From assembly GCF_014193895.1 (NCBI RefSeq), contig NZ_BLZR01000001.1, forward strand, positions 4,278,001-4,342,000: a stretch of DNA of 64,000 nucleotides, in the 5' to 3' direction. The stretch comes from Clostridium fungisolvens (GTDB taxonomy: Bacteria; Bacillota; Clostridia; Clostridiales; Clostridiaceae). Shown here one piece after another: positions 8,231 to 17,471 of this stretch (positions within the stretch are counted from its first letter, which is position 1; each line of letters opens with the position of its first letter). A program made the position numbers and the translations under genes. The notes beneath the pieces were generated by a model. It had not been told where the DNA came from and searched no databases. It was given only the letters and a program-made list of their open reading frames with translations.

Positions 8231-10168
8231 ATGGTAAAAATAACTCTTAAAGATGGATCAGTTAAAGAATTTGAAGCTGGTTTATCCGTTTATGAAATTG
8301 CTAAAGGCATTAGTGAAGGACTTGCGAGAGTAGCTTGTTGTGGCATCGTTAACGACAAGGTGGTTGATTTAAGATTTAAGGTTGATGCTGATTGTAACTT
8401 GAGCATTTGTACTTTTGATTCACAAGAAGGTAAGGATGCATTTAGACATACAACATCTCACATATTAGCATATGCGGTTAAAAGACTGTTTCCAGAAACT
8501 AAATTGGCTATAGGTCCTTCTATAGCTAGCGGTTTCTATTATGACTTTGATAAAGAAAGTTCTTTTTCAGCAGCTGATTTAAACAAACTAGAAGATGAAA
8601 TGAAAAAGATCATAAAGGAAGACGCTCCAATTGAAAGATTTGAACTTCCAAGACAAGAAGCTTTAAAGCTTATGGAAGAAAAAAATGAATCTTATAAAGT
8701 AGAATTAATTAATGATCTTCCAGAAGATGAGGTTATATCCTTCTATAAGATTGGTGACTTCACTGATTTATGTGCTGGCCCACACTTAATGTCTTTAAAG
8801 CCAATAAAAGCTTTTAAACTTCTTAGAAGTGCAGGTGCTTATTGGAGAGGAAACGAAAAGAACAAGATGCTTACAAGAATATATGGTACTTCCTTCCCCA
8901 AAAAATCAGAACTAGATGAACATTTAGAAGCATTAGAAGAAGCTAAGAAAAGAGACCATAACAAATTAGGTAGAGAGTTAAGTTTATTTACTACTGATGA
9001 AAATGTAGGTCAAGGTCTTCCTCTATTAATGCCTAAGGGTGCTAAGGTTATTCAAGTACTTCAAAGATGGATAGAAGATGAAGAAGAAAGAAGAGGTTAC
9101 CTTCTTACAAAAACTCCTCTTATGGCTAAGAGTGATTTATATAAAATATCTGGTCACTGGCAACATTATAAAGATGGAATGTTTGTTTTAGGCGATGAGG
9201 AACATGACAGTGAAGTATTTGGTTTAAGACCAATGACTTGTCCATTCCAATTTTCAATATATAATTCAGATCAACACAGCTATAGAGATCTTCCTCTTAG
9301 ATACGCAGAAACTTCTACTCTATTTAGAAATGAAGCTTCTGGAGAAATGCATGGACTTACAAGAGTTAGACAATTTACTTTGGCAGATGGTCATATTGTA
9401 TGTACTCCAGAGCAAGTTGAGCAAGAGTTTAAAGACGTAGTTGATTTAATAAAGTACGTTATGACTACATTAGGAATTCAAGATGATATTTCCTATAGAT
9501 TCTCAAAATGGGATCCTAATGATAAAGAAAAATATATAAACAATCCTGAAGCTTGGGAAAATACTCAAAACCTAATGAGAGAAATTCTTAATCATTTAGA
9601 AATTGATTACGTTGAAGCTGATGGTGAAGCAGCTTTCTATGGACCAAAGCTTGACATTCAAGCTAGAAATGTTCACGGAAAAGAAGATACTATAATAACA
9701 GTACAAATCGACTTTGCTCTAGCTGAAAGATTCAACATGACTTATATAGATAAGAATGGAGAAAAGAAACTTCCTTATGTAATCCATAGAAGTTCAATTG
9801 GTTGCTACGAAAGAACTCTAGCAATGCTTATTGAAAAATACGCAGGTGCCCTACCAACATGGTTAGCTCCAGTTCAAGCTAAAGTACTTCCTATATCTGA
9901 TAAGTATAATGATTATGCAGAATCTGTTGTTAAAGCATTGAGACTTAAAGGTATAAGAGTTGAGGGTGACTACAGAGCTGAAAAAATTGGTTACAAGATA
10001 AGAGAAGCTTCTGTTGAAAAAACTCCATATATTTTAATAGTTGGAGAAAAGGAAGTAGAAAACAATTCAGTATCTGTTAGAAGCAGAAAAGCTGGCGATG
10101 AAGGTTCACTAGAATTAGCTGGATTTATCGAAAGATTAGTTAACGAAAACGCTACTAAAGAACATTAA
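8231..10168 (+). CDS. thrS: Threonyl-tRNA synthetase
   Basis: This 645-aa class II synthetase charges tRNA-Thr in the cytoplasm. The ATG at 8231 (MVKITLKDG) is 8 bases after AAGGGAG; the ATG at 8213 has no site. The N-terminal TGS domain (residues 1-60) is followed by the editing domain with HTTSHILAYA. The catalytic core contains MTCPFQF (zinc Cys), the motif 2 region TSTLFRNEASGEMHGLTRVRQF and motif 3 HRSSIGCYERTLAMLIE. The C-terminal anticodon-binding domain includes PVQAKVLPISDKYNDYA. Length and domain order are normal. Expression is controlled by the T-box immediately upstream, and a strong terminator follows the stop codon. Confidence 0.98.
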   Translation: MVKITLKDGSVKEFEAGLSVYEIAKGISEGLARVACCGIVNDKVVDLRFKVDADCNLSICTFDSQEGKDAFRHTTSHILAYAVKRLFPETKLAIGPSIASGFYYDFDKESSFSAADLNKLEDEMKKIIKEDAPIERFELPRQEALKLMEEKNESYKVELINDLPEDEVISFYKIGDFTDLCAGPHLMSLKPIKAFKLLRSAGAYWRGNEKNKMLTRIYGTSFPKKSELDEHLEALEEAKKRDHNKLGRELSLFTTDENVGQGLPLLMPKGAKVIQVLQRWIEDEEERRGYLLTKTPLMAKSDLYKISGHWQHYKDGMFVLGDEEHDSEVFGLRPMTCPFQFSIYNSDQHSYRDLPLRYAETSTLFRNEASGEMHGLTRVRQFTLADGHIVCTPEQVEQEFKDVVDLIKYVMTTLGIQDDISYRFSKWDPNDKEKYINNPEAWENTQNLMREILNHLEIDYVEADGEAAFYGPKLDIQARNVHGKEDTIITVQIDFALAERFNMTYIDKNGEKKLPYVIHRSSIGCYERTLAMLIEKYAGALPTWLAPVQAKVLPISDKYNDYAESVVKALRLKGIRVEGDYRAEKIGYKIREASVEKTPYILIVGEKEVENNSVSVRSRKAGDEGSLELAGFIERLVNENATKEH

Positions 10169-10170
10169 AA

Positions 10171-10203
10171 AATAGAACTCCTTATGGGAGTTCTATTTTT
10201 TTT
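10171..10203 (+). terminator. Terminator of thrS
   Basis: The stem AATAGAACTCC/GGAGTTCTATT with a TTAT-type loop is followed by eight T, starting three bases after the thrS stop codon. Confidence 0.9.
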
Positions 10204-10301
10204 ATTCAATATCTATACATTCTATTGCCAGAAATTATATAGACCACTACTTTATAATTTATATTTTTGTAGCAACCCCTTATTTTATATCTTTTATAAT
10301 A

Positions 10302-11996
10302 TTAAAGTTTCTTATCATCTACTGAATCAAGCCACTGCTCTATGGAAGTTATTATTGAACTTACACAACCATCTTCAAATGGAGATTTCAAGTTTGCATA
10401 ACTAACTAGTTCCAAGAATGATTTTGTTCCCCCAACTCTACAAAGCTCTACATAGTCTTTCCATGCCTCTTCCCTATTTTCATTAGCTCTTTTCCAAAAT
10501 TGAAGTGCACAGATTTGAGCTAAAGTATAATCTATATAATAGAAAGGAGAGGTAAATATGTGAGATTGTTGGAACCACCATCCCCCTCTTTCTAAGAAAT
10601 CACAACCGTCGTAATTTTTATGTGGTAGGTATTTCTTTTCTATTTCTCTCCAAGCTGTCTTTCTCTCTGCTGGAGTTATGTCAGGATTTTCATAAACAAA
10701 GTGTTGGAATTCATCAACAGTAACTCCATAAGGTATAAACTTTATAGCACTTCCTAAATGTATAAACTTATATTTGTCTGTATCTTCTTTGAAGAATAAA
10801 TTCATCCATGGCCAAGTAAAAAACTCCATACTCATAGAGTGAATCTCACAGCTTTCATAAGTAGGAAAATTACACTCAGGTATCTCTATCCATCTAGATG
10901 AATATACTTGAAATGCATGCCCTGCTTCGTGAGTCAATACATCCACATCTCCTGATGTTCCATTAAAGTTAGAAAATATAAATGGAGACTTGTAATCTGG
11001 TATATAAGTACAATATCCACCGCCTGCTTTGCCCTTTTTAGTAACTAAATCCAATAATTCTCCATCCACCATAAAATCAAAGAACTCTTTAGTTTCTGAT
11101 GATAATTCCGAATACATTTTTACACCATTAGCTACTATCCACTCTGGATCACCTTTTGGTATTGCGTTTCCACTTAAAAATTCGAATTTTTCATCATAAT
11201 AGCTTAACTCATCTAAACCTAGCCTTTTAGTTTGCCTTTCATAAAGCTTTGATGCTGCTGGAACAATATAATCCTGGACTTGCTTTCTAAAATTAGAAAC
11301 CATTTGTGGATTATAGTCACTCCTCATCATTCTTACATATCCTAATTCTACAAAGTTTTTAAATCCCAATTTTCTTGCTATTTTCGTTCTTACCTTTACA
11401 AGATCATCATATATTCTATCTATCTCGGCTTCATGGTGTATGAAATAATCATATTTAGCCTGAGAAGCTTCTTTTCTAACTTCTCTATCCTTACTCTGTA
11501 TAAAAGGTACTAATCCTGAAAGATTTTTTTCTTCTCCTTTAAACTGAATCTTTGCAGAAGCAATCAACTTGGTATATTCTGACGCTAGCTTATTTTCTAG
11601 TTGCAGATCCTCAATGACCTCTGTTGAAAATGCTTTCAAAGCAAACTCAGCTAAAGTAAAAAATTGTTTACCCAGCTTTTCCTCAAGTCTATGTCTAAAC
11701 TTAGAATTAACTAATTCTTTATAAAATATTGAATTCAATTCCTCGTATAGCGGAGAGTATTCATCCCAATAATTTTGTTCATCATCATAATATTGATCTT
11801 GTGTGTCAATTGTATGTCTTATATTTGTTAATGTACTCATGGTTTGAATATGATTTCTAAGTTCATTTATGTTTTTTATGCAATCATATTGTTCCTCTGA
11901 ACTACTTGAGTCTCTTAATGTAGCTATATGAGAATTAAATAATTCTTTAACTTCCTCATAATTAGGTCTCTCATACTTAAATTCCTTGAATTTCAT
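10302..11996 (-). CDS. M3-family oligoendopeptidase (PepF-like)
   Basis: This 564-aa zinc metallopeptidase probably degrades short peptides in the cytoplasm. The catalytic motif HEAGHAFQ is present near residue 360, followed by a downstream Glu within PTYESCEIHSMSMEFFTWPW, as expected for M3 peptidases. The rest is the largely helical M3 scaffold, and the length is typical of the pz-peptidase/PepF branch. It has no signal peptide. It converges with thrS and is probably a single-gene unit. The start at 11996 has no strong ribosome site (GGGGGCATTAATAATG is the nearest). Confidence 0.92.
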   Translation of the reverse strand: MKFKEFKYERPNYEEVKELFNSHIATLRDSSSSEEQYDCIKNINELRNHIQTMSTLTNIRHTIDTQDQYYDDEQNYWDEYSPLYEELNSIFYKELVNSKFRHRLEEKLGKQFFTLAEFALKAFSTEVIEDLQLENKLASEYTKLIASAKIQFKGEEKNLSGLVPFIQSKDREVRKEASQAKYDYFIHHEAEIDRIYDDLVKVRTKIARKLGFKNFVELGYVRMMRSDYNPQMVSNFRKQVQDYIVPAASKLYERQTKRLGLDELSYYDEKFEFLSGNAIPKGDPEWIVANGVKMYSELSSETKEFFDFMVDGELLDLVTKKGKAGGGYCTYIPDYKSPFIFSNFNGTSGDVDVLTHEAGHAFQVYSSRWIEIPECNFPTYESCEIHSMSMEFFTWPWMNLFFKEDTDKYKFIHLGSAIKFIPYGVTVDEFQHFVYENPDITPAERKTAWREIEKKYLPHKNYDGCDFLERGGWWFQQSHIFTSPFYYIDYTLAQICALQFWKRANENREEAWKDYVELCRVGGTKSFLELVSYANLKSPFEDGCVSSIITSIEQWLDSVDDKKL

Positions 11997-12221
11997 TATT
12001 AATGCCCCCTGTATTAATAAATTACTTTTATACTAAAAATAAAAGTATATTTTTAACATTATTGCTAACATTATACCATAAAAGTGATTATAAACAAATT
12101 TTAACAATAAAAATACTTTTATTAATTTGTACGTATGCCTCTTTCTGATATTATATGTGACACTTTCTCGTCATAGACTTCAATAGGTATAGAATAAAAA
12201 ATCTATAACTGTTCATTAAAG

Positions 12222-12247
12222 CAAAAAACCTTCTTATGGTAAGAAGG
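12222..12247 (-). terminator. Terminator of the 56-aa small gene
   Basis: On the minus strand, CCTTCTTA-CCA-TAAGAAGG is followed by TTTTTT, ten bases after the small gene's stop codon. It supports that gene being a real transcription unit. Confidence 0.8.
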
Positions 12248-12256
12248 CTTTATAGT

Positions 12257-12427
12257 TTAGCTGGTATGCTCTTTATTGACAACAATATCTTTATGAGGAA
12301 TGTTCATTTCTATGTATAATTTATCGTCCTCTTCCAAGTTACATTCTGTATTAGTAATATTGGCAATTAAATTATTGTAATATCTTTCTCTATACTTCTT
12401 ACTAAAAAGATATTTAAAAAGCCACAT
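12257..12427 (-). CDS. Small hypothetical protein, 56 aa
   Basis: The ATG at 12427 follows AGGGGAG at seven bases. The protein begins MWLFKYLFSKKYRERYYNN, a Trp/Phe/Lys/Arg/Tyr-rich amphipathic segment. An acidic stretch (NLEEDDKLYIEMNIPHKD) follows. It has no clear transmembrane helix. A canonical terminator follows the stop codon. Two copies of structured element family 1 lie upstream on the same strand. I do not recognise the family; the basic amphipathic N-terminus could bind membrane or nucleic acid, but that is a guess. Confidence 0.6.
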   Translation of the reverse strand: MWLFKYLFSKKYRERYYNNLIANITNTECNLEEDDKLYIEMNIPHKDIVVNKEHTS

Positions 12428-12521
12428 ATCATATCTCCCCTATCTTCTAGGAATATTATGGATTTATTTTGCATTAATTTTCTACTTTTTATACCTATAT
12501 AATATAAATTACCGATCCAAT

Positions 12522-12610
12522 AAAAAAAATTGCTGGAGCAACCTTCTTCAGCGAGCTTTTTTAACGCATCTGCCTTTCCGAATGAATATGAGGAAAATTT
12601 GGCAGGCGAA
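12522..12610 (-). repeat. Structured intergenic element, family 1, copy 3 (core only)
   Basis: On the minus strand, hairpin 1 (CGCCTGCC...GGCAG-AT-GCG) has an inner stem TTTCC/GGAAA where copy 2 has TTTCT/AGAAA, a compensating change. An A-rich linker and a terminator-like hairpin GCTGAAG/CTCCAGC with a T-run follow. It lies about 95 bases upstream of the 56-aa gene. The outer TTTATTC inverted repeat seen in copies 1 and 2 is absent. Confidence 0.6.
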
Positions 12611-12711
12611 TAAGTTTTATTTTTTACTGTATAGCCATAAGAAACTTATAAAAGCATTAAAATATCTAAGTTTAGCTACCTTGAAAATTTTATAATTTCT
12701 TATACAGGAAC

Positions 12712-12901
12712 AAAAAATTCACTAAAACGATCTTCTTTAGTGATTTTTTTGCGCATCTGCCTTTTCTGAACGTATGTGAAGAAATTTTGGCAGGCGACAT
12801 ATTCTTCTTTTTTTATTCTTTATCTTATATTGTTTCCTAAGTCTATTCGCATAATTATCTACAAATATAATTGAGTGATAAATTCCTAAAGAATAAAAAA
12901 A
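12712..12901 (-). repeat. Structured intergenic element, family 1, copy 2 (complete)
   Basis: A complete copy about 190 bp long, aligned along its length with 4784-4975. It includes the outer TTTTTTTATTCTTTA/TAAAGAATAAAAAAA arms, hairpin 1, an A-rich linker and the terminator-like hairpin TCACTAAA/TTTAGTGA with a T-run. Confidence 0.6.
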
Positions 12902-12902
12902 A

Positions 12903-12922
12903 GTGATAGAATTATCTATCAC
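12903..12922 (-). terminator. Hairpin terminator upstream of element copy 2
   Basis: GTGATAGA-loop-TCTATCAC is followed on the minus strand by eight T. It sits at the 5' edge of element copy 2, just as the terminator of tRNA-Gln(TTG) borders copy 1. No gene ending here is apparent. Confidence 0.6.
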
Positions 12923-12995
12923 ACATGAAAGGGAAAAGTAAGGTTTTATATATATTATTATGATTATTAAGAAATAACATAATTAATTTTTTATA

Positions 12996-13033
12996 AAACA
13001 AAAGCGCTTCTACTCTAATCGTAAAAGCGCCTT
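12996..13033 (-). terminator. Terminator downstream of the HD-domain gene
   Basis: On the minus strand, GCGCTTTTAC...GTAGAAGCGC (one mismatch) is followed by TTTTGTTTTAT, about 140 bases after the HD-domain stop codon. Confidence 0.7.
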
Positions 13034-13172
13034 TGCTCTATGTTTAAATTATAATACTTTCACAAACTTTGTCAATATATTTTTTCATTTTTTTATATTA
13101 TAGTTTTGAATATTGCCTCTTTATCAACAAATCAAACTTATAAGTATTACATTCCTAACTGTTTAACAAAAC

Positions 13173-14392
13173 TTATATATGTACATTTGAAAAGAAAACA
13201 TCTATATCCTTACATATATTACTATCTACAAATCCATTCTTACACATATCATTTAATATATCCATTGCTTCTGTATGGCTTAATGATCGTCTATATGGTC
13301 TTTCTTCTGTAAGTGCCTGATAAATATCAAGGCATCCCATTAGTCTTGAATTAAAATCTAATTGTTTATGACTTTTTCCAAAAGGGTACCCCAATCCATT
13401 AAGCTTTTCATGATGATTAGCTGCCCATTCTGCAATATCTTCAAAACCAGTTATCTGCTCTAGAGCAATTCTAGTATAATAAGTATGTTCTTTAATAACT
13501 GAAAATTCTTCTTCACTTAACGAACCAGTACTATCTAATATATCATTTGGAACAGCTAACTTACCTAAATCATGTAAATCAGCTGCTATTATCAACTTAA
13601 ATCTTTCTTCATCACTGTAGTCATAAAATCGAGCCATAACATCAACCTTTTCAGAAAGCTCTTTAGAGTGCTGTTGAGTATATTGTGATTTAGAATCAAT
13701 TATTCTTGAAAGCACCTGAGTTATAGATCTTATCTGTTCAAAAGAAATATCAACCGAATACTTAGGTTGTACTTTCTGTAAGGCTACTGCTATAAAATTA
13801 TCTTTTAAATCAATCCAAAAACTAGTATGGCTAGCTACCCTTAAGAAAGCTTCTACCAATTCTGCTGAATAATGTGTGTTTTCTTTACTTTTTATAAAAT
13901 CCTGTATTTTTTTCTGATTTTAAAATCACTAGTTCTCAAATCAAAATTTAATTCTATCTCATCTGCCATTGAAATTATTTGAGACATCTTAGGTATATCT
14001 TCACCTTTAATATTAAAGTAGCCTGTTCCATCATATCTTTCATGATGATATTTAATGACATTGGTAACATCAGTAAGGAAAGGATACATACTTATACTAT
14101 TTTCACCAATACTACAATGAGCCACCGTATCTTCAGCATTCTTAAGAGTATACTCACTTTCTGCATTAATCTTTTTAACTAATCCTCTTTCTACTGCACC
14201 AATATCATGAAGCATACCTAAAGCTACGATATCGTGGAGTTCTTTAAAACTTAACCCAAGCTCTTTGGCTATTTTTAATGATATGTAAGCAGTTCTCTTT
14301 CCGTGGTTTGAAGTCACTCCTGATAGGTCCATTTCTATAAAATCTAACGCAAAAGATACTGCTGTTAGAAATTCATTCATATAAAATAGCAT
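13173..14392 (-). pseudogene. Two-HD-domain (HD-GYP-like) phosphohydrolase interrupted by a -1 frameshift
   Basis: Two adjacent frames are halves of one protein. The 5' part (from ATG 14392) has an HD domain with MLHDIGAVE and HHERYDGTGY. The 3' part (ending at 13173) has HDLGKLAVPND, HHEKLNGLGYP and EERPYRRSL. The break lies in a run of seven T at 13907-13913 (seven A on the coding strand). Adding one A restores an uninterrupted reading frame of 406 codons through KIRKKIQDFIKSKEN. The intact protein would be a signalling phosphohydrolase of the HD-GYP superfamily, possibly acting on cyclic di-nucleotides. The shift may be a true mutation, phase variation or a sequencing error. Both halves keep normal composition, so any loss is recent. 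Confidence 0.8.
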
Positions 14393-14585
14393 TTATTATA
14401 TTTCTCCTTTGTAAATTATTTTACTAATCTATCCTTAAAGTTATCCATATCTAAGTGTTCAAAAATTTGTACTTATTATTGATATTCTTAGTATTTATAT
14501 ATGTAATTACATTTTATCACTGAAATATATTTATTAGACTCTCTAGTCATTTCTCCTACTATTTTAATACAAATAAATCTTTAAA

Positions 14586-14624
14586 GCAAAAAAGGAAACA
14601 GTTCCTTTAAAGAAACCATTTCCT
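14586..14624 (-). terminator. Terminator of hppA
   Basis: GGAAATGGTT.../GGAACTGTTTCC pair imperfectly on the minus strand and are followed by TTTTTTGC, about 25 bases after the hppA stop codon. Confidence 0.7.
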
Positions 14625-14646
14625 AATATAAAGTATTGAGATGCCA

Positions 14647-16782
14647 CTATCTAAATAAAGCTACAAATACTAAAGTTATTGTACTTATAAGCTTAATCAA
14701 AACATGAAGTGATGGACCTGCAGTATCCTTAAATGGATCTCCAACAGTATCACCTACAACCCCAGCTTTATGTGCTTCAGAACCCTTTCCACCCATGTTT
14801 CCAAGTTCAATATATTTCTTTGCATTATCCCAAGCTCCACCACTGTTGTTTAAGAATAATGCCATTACAACTCCTGCTATTGTACTTATCATTAAAAATC
14901 CTGCAGCTGCTTCTTTTCCTAAAAGCACGCCTACTAATATAGGAACTGCTATTACTATGATACCTGGAACTATCATTTCTTTTAAAGCACCTTTGGTAAC
15001 TATATCAACGCAGCTAGCATAGTCAGGTTTTGCTGTTCCTTCCATGATTCCAGGGATTTCTTTGAACTGTCTTCTTACTTCTACAATTATATATTGAGCA
15101 GCTCTTCCAACCGCTCTTATAGCTGTTGAACTAAATAAGAATACAAGCATAACACCTATAAAGGCTGCAATAAACACCTCTGGTTTACCTATATCTACGC
15201 TAAACCAAGAATCTAACGGCTTACCTAATATCTTCTTAACTTCATCAAGATAAGCTGAGAATAAAAGGAAAGTTGCAAGTGCAGCTGATCCAACTGCATA
15301 TCCTTTTGTTAATGCCTTAGTAGTATTACCACAAGCATCTAGTCTATCAGTTATAGTTCTTACTTTTTCAGGTGCACCAGACATTTCTGCTATTCCACCT
15401 GCATTATCAGTTATAGGACCAAAAGTATCCATTGCTAATACGAACGCACAAGTTGAAAGCATTCCCATTGTAGCTATGGCAGTTCCATAAAGTCCTGAAT
15501 TAGCTATTCCCCCAAGAGCTGACTCCCCTAATTTATATGACACAAAAATCGCAACTGAAATAAGTAGTACTGGTAAAGTAGTTGATTCCATACCTATAGA
15601 AATTCCAGTAATTATATTAGTAGCTGGCCCAGTTTCACAAGATTTTGCAATCTCTTGAACAGGTCTATGATCACAAGAAGTATAGTAGTTAGTTAAAACT
15701 ACAAATGCATATCCTAGTGCTATACCAGTTACAGCACAACCATAAAGCAACCAATAATTTATTTCATTACCGTTAGGAAGGGTTCCTCCTAGCATGTACT
15801 TAACATTAAATATTAAAAGGATTAATACTATAATTGTAGTTATACCATAACCCTTATTTAATTCAATCATAGGATCTTTACTTTCATCCTTAATGTTTAC
15901 AAAGAATACACCAACTATGGATGCTAAAATTCCTAATGCTCTTGCTACAAGTGGGAACAAAATCCCCTTAACTCCAAACACAGGATATAATGCAACACCA
16001 AGTATCATAGCTCCAATATTTTCAGCTGCAGTAGATTCAAATAGATCTGCTCCTCTTCCTGCACAGTCACCAACATTATCTCCAACCAAGTCAGCTATAA
16101 CTGCAGGGTTTCTTGGATCATCTTCTGGTATCCCAGCTTCAACTTTTCCAACTAAATCTGCTCCAACATCAGCAGCTTTAGTATATATTCCGCCACCTAA
16201 TTGAGCAAATAATGCTACAAGAGACGCACCAAAACCAAACCCAACAATTAATGATGGGGCTTCTTTTATTAGAACATCGTCTCCAGATGCACCGCCAAAT
16301 ATTAAGAATAATGTTGATACCCCTAAAAGTGATAAAGATGTAACTGCAAGACCTGTTATAGTACCACCTCTAAAAGCTATTTGCAATGCTTTATTTAAGC
16401 CTTTTCTAGCCCCTTCAGCAGTTCTTACATTACAGTTAACTGTCATGTACATTCCAATATATCCTGATATAGCTGAGCAGAACGCTCCTGTAACAAATGC
16501 GATTCCAGTATGCCATGCGATACTAAATGCATCTACGCCTTCTTTAGATTTGTTAGCAAGATAATCTGAACCTGTGATTATTACTAAAACAATTAATGCA
16601 ATTAGAGTTATGGTCTTATACTGTCTTTTTAAGAAAGCCATAGCTCCTTCTCTTATTGCTTCTGAAATTTCCTGCATCTTTTCATTACCCTTATCCTGCT
16701 TGAATATGTATTTTGCAAGATAAAGTATTACCAAAGCTGAAATTAGGACAACCCCATAAATTATGCCAAAATAAACTGTCAC
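14647..16782 (-). CDS. hppA: Membrane-bound ion-translocating pyrophosphatase, probably K+-independent H+ type
   Basis: It hydrolyses pyrophosphate and pumps cations across the cytoplasmic membrane. GTG at 16782 is preferred as start because GAGGGAG lies nine bases upstream; ATG 16800 has no site. About 16 hydrophobic segments fill the 711 residues. The substrate-binding signature DVGADLVGKVEAGIPEDD is followed by NPAVIADLVGDNVGDCAGRG, and the C-terminal repeat GDTVGDPFKDTAGPS is intact. The GNTTKA motif carries Lys where K+-dependent enzymes, including all known Na+ pumps of this family, have Ala, so a K+-independent proton pump is inferred. It has its own promoter with a long leader and a terminator. 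Confidence 0.96.
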   Translation of the reverse strand: MTVYFGIIYGVVLISALVILYLAKYIFKQDKGNEKMQEISEAIREGAMAFLKRQYKTITLIALIVLVIITGSDYLANKSKEGVDAFSIAWHTGIAFVTGAFCSAISGYIGMYMTVNCNVRTAEGARKGLNKALQIAFRGGTITGLAVTSLSLLGVSTLFLIFGGASGDDVLIKEAPSLIVGFGFGASLVALFAQLGGGIYTKAADVGADLVGKVEAGIPEDDPRNPAVIADLVGDNVGDCAGRGADLFESTAAENIGAMILGVALYPVFGVKGILFPLVARALGILASIVGVFFVNIKDESKDPMIELNKGYGITTIIVLILLIFNVKYMLGGTLPNGNEINYWLLYGCAVTGIALGYAFVVLTNYYTSCDHRPVQEIAKSCETGPATNIITGISIGMESTTLPVLLISVAIFVSYKLGESALGGIANSGLYGTAIATMGMLSTCAFVLAMDTFGPITDNAGGIAEMSGAPEKVRTITDRLDACGNTTKALTKGYAVGSAALATFLLFSAYLDEVKKILGKPLDSWFSVDIGKPEVFIAAFIGVMLVFLFSSTAIRAVGRAAQYIIVEVRRQFKEIPGIMEGTAKPDYASCVDIVTKGALKEMIVPGIIVIAVPILVGVLLGKEAAAGFLMISTIAGVVMALFLNNSGGAWDNAKKYIELGNMGGKGSEAHKAGVVGDTVGDPFKDTAGPSLHVLIKLISTITLVFVALFR

Positions 16783-16834
16783 AAATAACATCTCCCTCAT
16801 AATAGTATTATTAACCTATGATAGCGTACTAACA

Positions 16835-16860
16835 TTACAATTATCTTAAGATGATTGTAA
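16835..16860. promoter_or_regulatory. 26-bp near-perfect palindrome in the hppA leader
   Basis: Arms TTACAATTATCTT and AAGATGATTGTAA differ by one position pair. It lies about 50 bases upstream of hppA. It could be a hairpin in the leader RNA or an operator; the sequence alone does not decide. Confidence 0.45.
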
Positions 16861-17090
16861 CTCTTCATATGTTTATAATAGTAAGTATAAATTCATATGT
16901 TTGTACAACAAATACTTTTGATCAAAGAGATTTTTATTGAATTCAAGTGACCTTTAATACATATATAATGCGGTTATTAGATATACTATCAATAAAAACA
17001 TTTAGCTTTTTCGTTGCAATATCACCTACTTTGCATAAGTTTATATTAATTTTTTTGTAGCTATAATTATTATTACTTGTCCCACATTAA

Positions 17091-17118
17091 CAATATTCAT
17101 ACTACGTATGAATTATTG
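17091..17118. promoter_or_regulatory. Inverted repeat in the hppA leader
   Basis: CAATATTCATAC and GTATGAATTATTG flank a TAC centre with a single bulge. It lies inside the roughly 390-base untranslated region between the predicted promoter and hppA. The rest of 16783-17471 shows no gene. Confidence 0.4.
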
Positions 17119-17175
17119 TAATATTAACGATATGAACCTTATATTAATTAAAATATAAAGCCAAATCACCTCCAC

Positions 17176-17219
17176 ATTATATACCCTTTAGAATATTTTG
17201 GCAATTTTCAAAATATTCT
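17176..17219 (-). promoter_or_regulatory. Predicted hppA promoter overlapped by an operator-like inverted repeat
   Basis: On the minus strand TTGCCA (17204-17199) and TATAAT (17181-17176) are 17 bp apart. A perfect 11-bp inverted repeat, AGAATATTTTG-N8-CAAAATATTCT (17190-17219), covers the -35 box, a position typical of repressor sites. Confidence 0.6.
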
Positions 17220-17387
17220 AATATTCTTTAATTTAAGCCATAATAGTCAAAATCAGCCATTCTATGTTAATTAAAGTGCTGTTTTTTTGAAAATGTTTAC
17301 TTTTACAATATTTTACTTAACTTTCATGTTATTGTTTCATCATTTTAATAGCTGCACCTAGTATCCATGCCAATTTTGTATAAAATA

Positions 17388-17432
17388 ACAAAAATAAAAA
17401 TAGCAATAAATTTTCAAAAATTTATTGCTATC
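17388..17432 (-). terminator. Terminator of the GNAT gene
   Basis: A stem of about 13 bp (TAGCAATAAATTT with its complement) is followed on the minus strand by TTTTTATTTTTG. Confidence 0.8.
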
Positions 17433-17471
17433 TATAATAGATGTTAATTAAAGATTTAGATCTATCAGTCA

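Noticed and set aside
12737..12922. 61-codon reading frame on the minus strand inside element copy 2
   Set aside because: Its similarity to a frame in copy 1 comes from the shared repeat; the frame is not maintained across copies and hairpins explain the conservation better.
14733..16204. Long plus-strand reading frames opposite hppA
   Set aside because: They lie entirely within the strongly conserved pyrophosphatase gene, lack ribosome sites and are antisense shadows.
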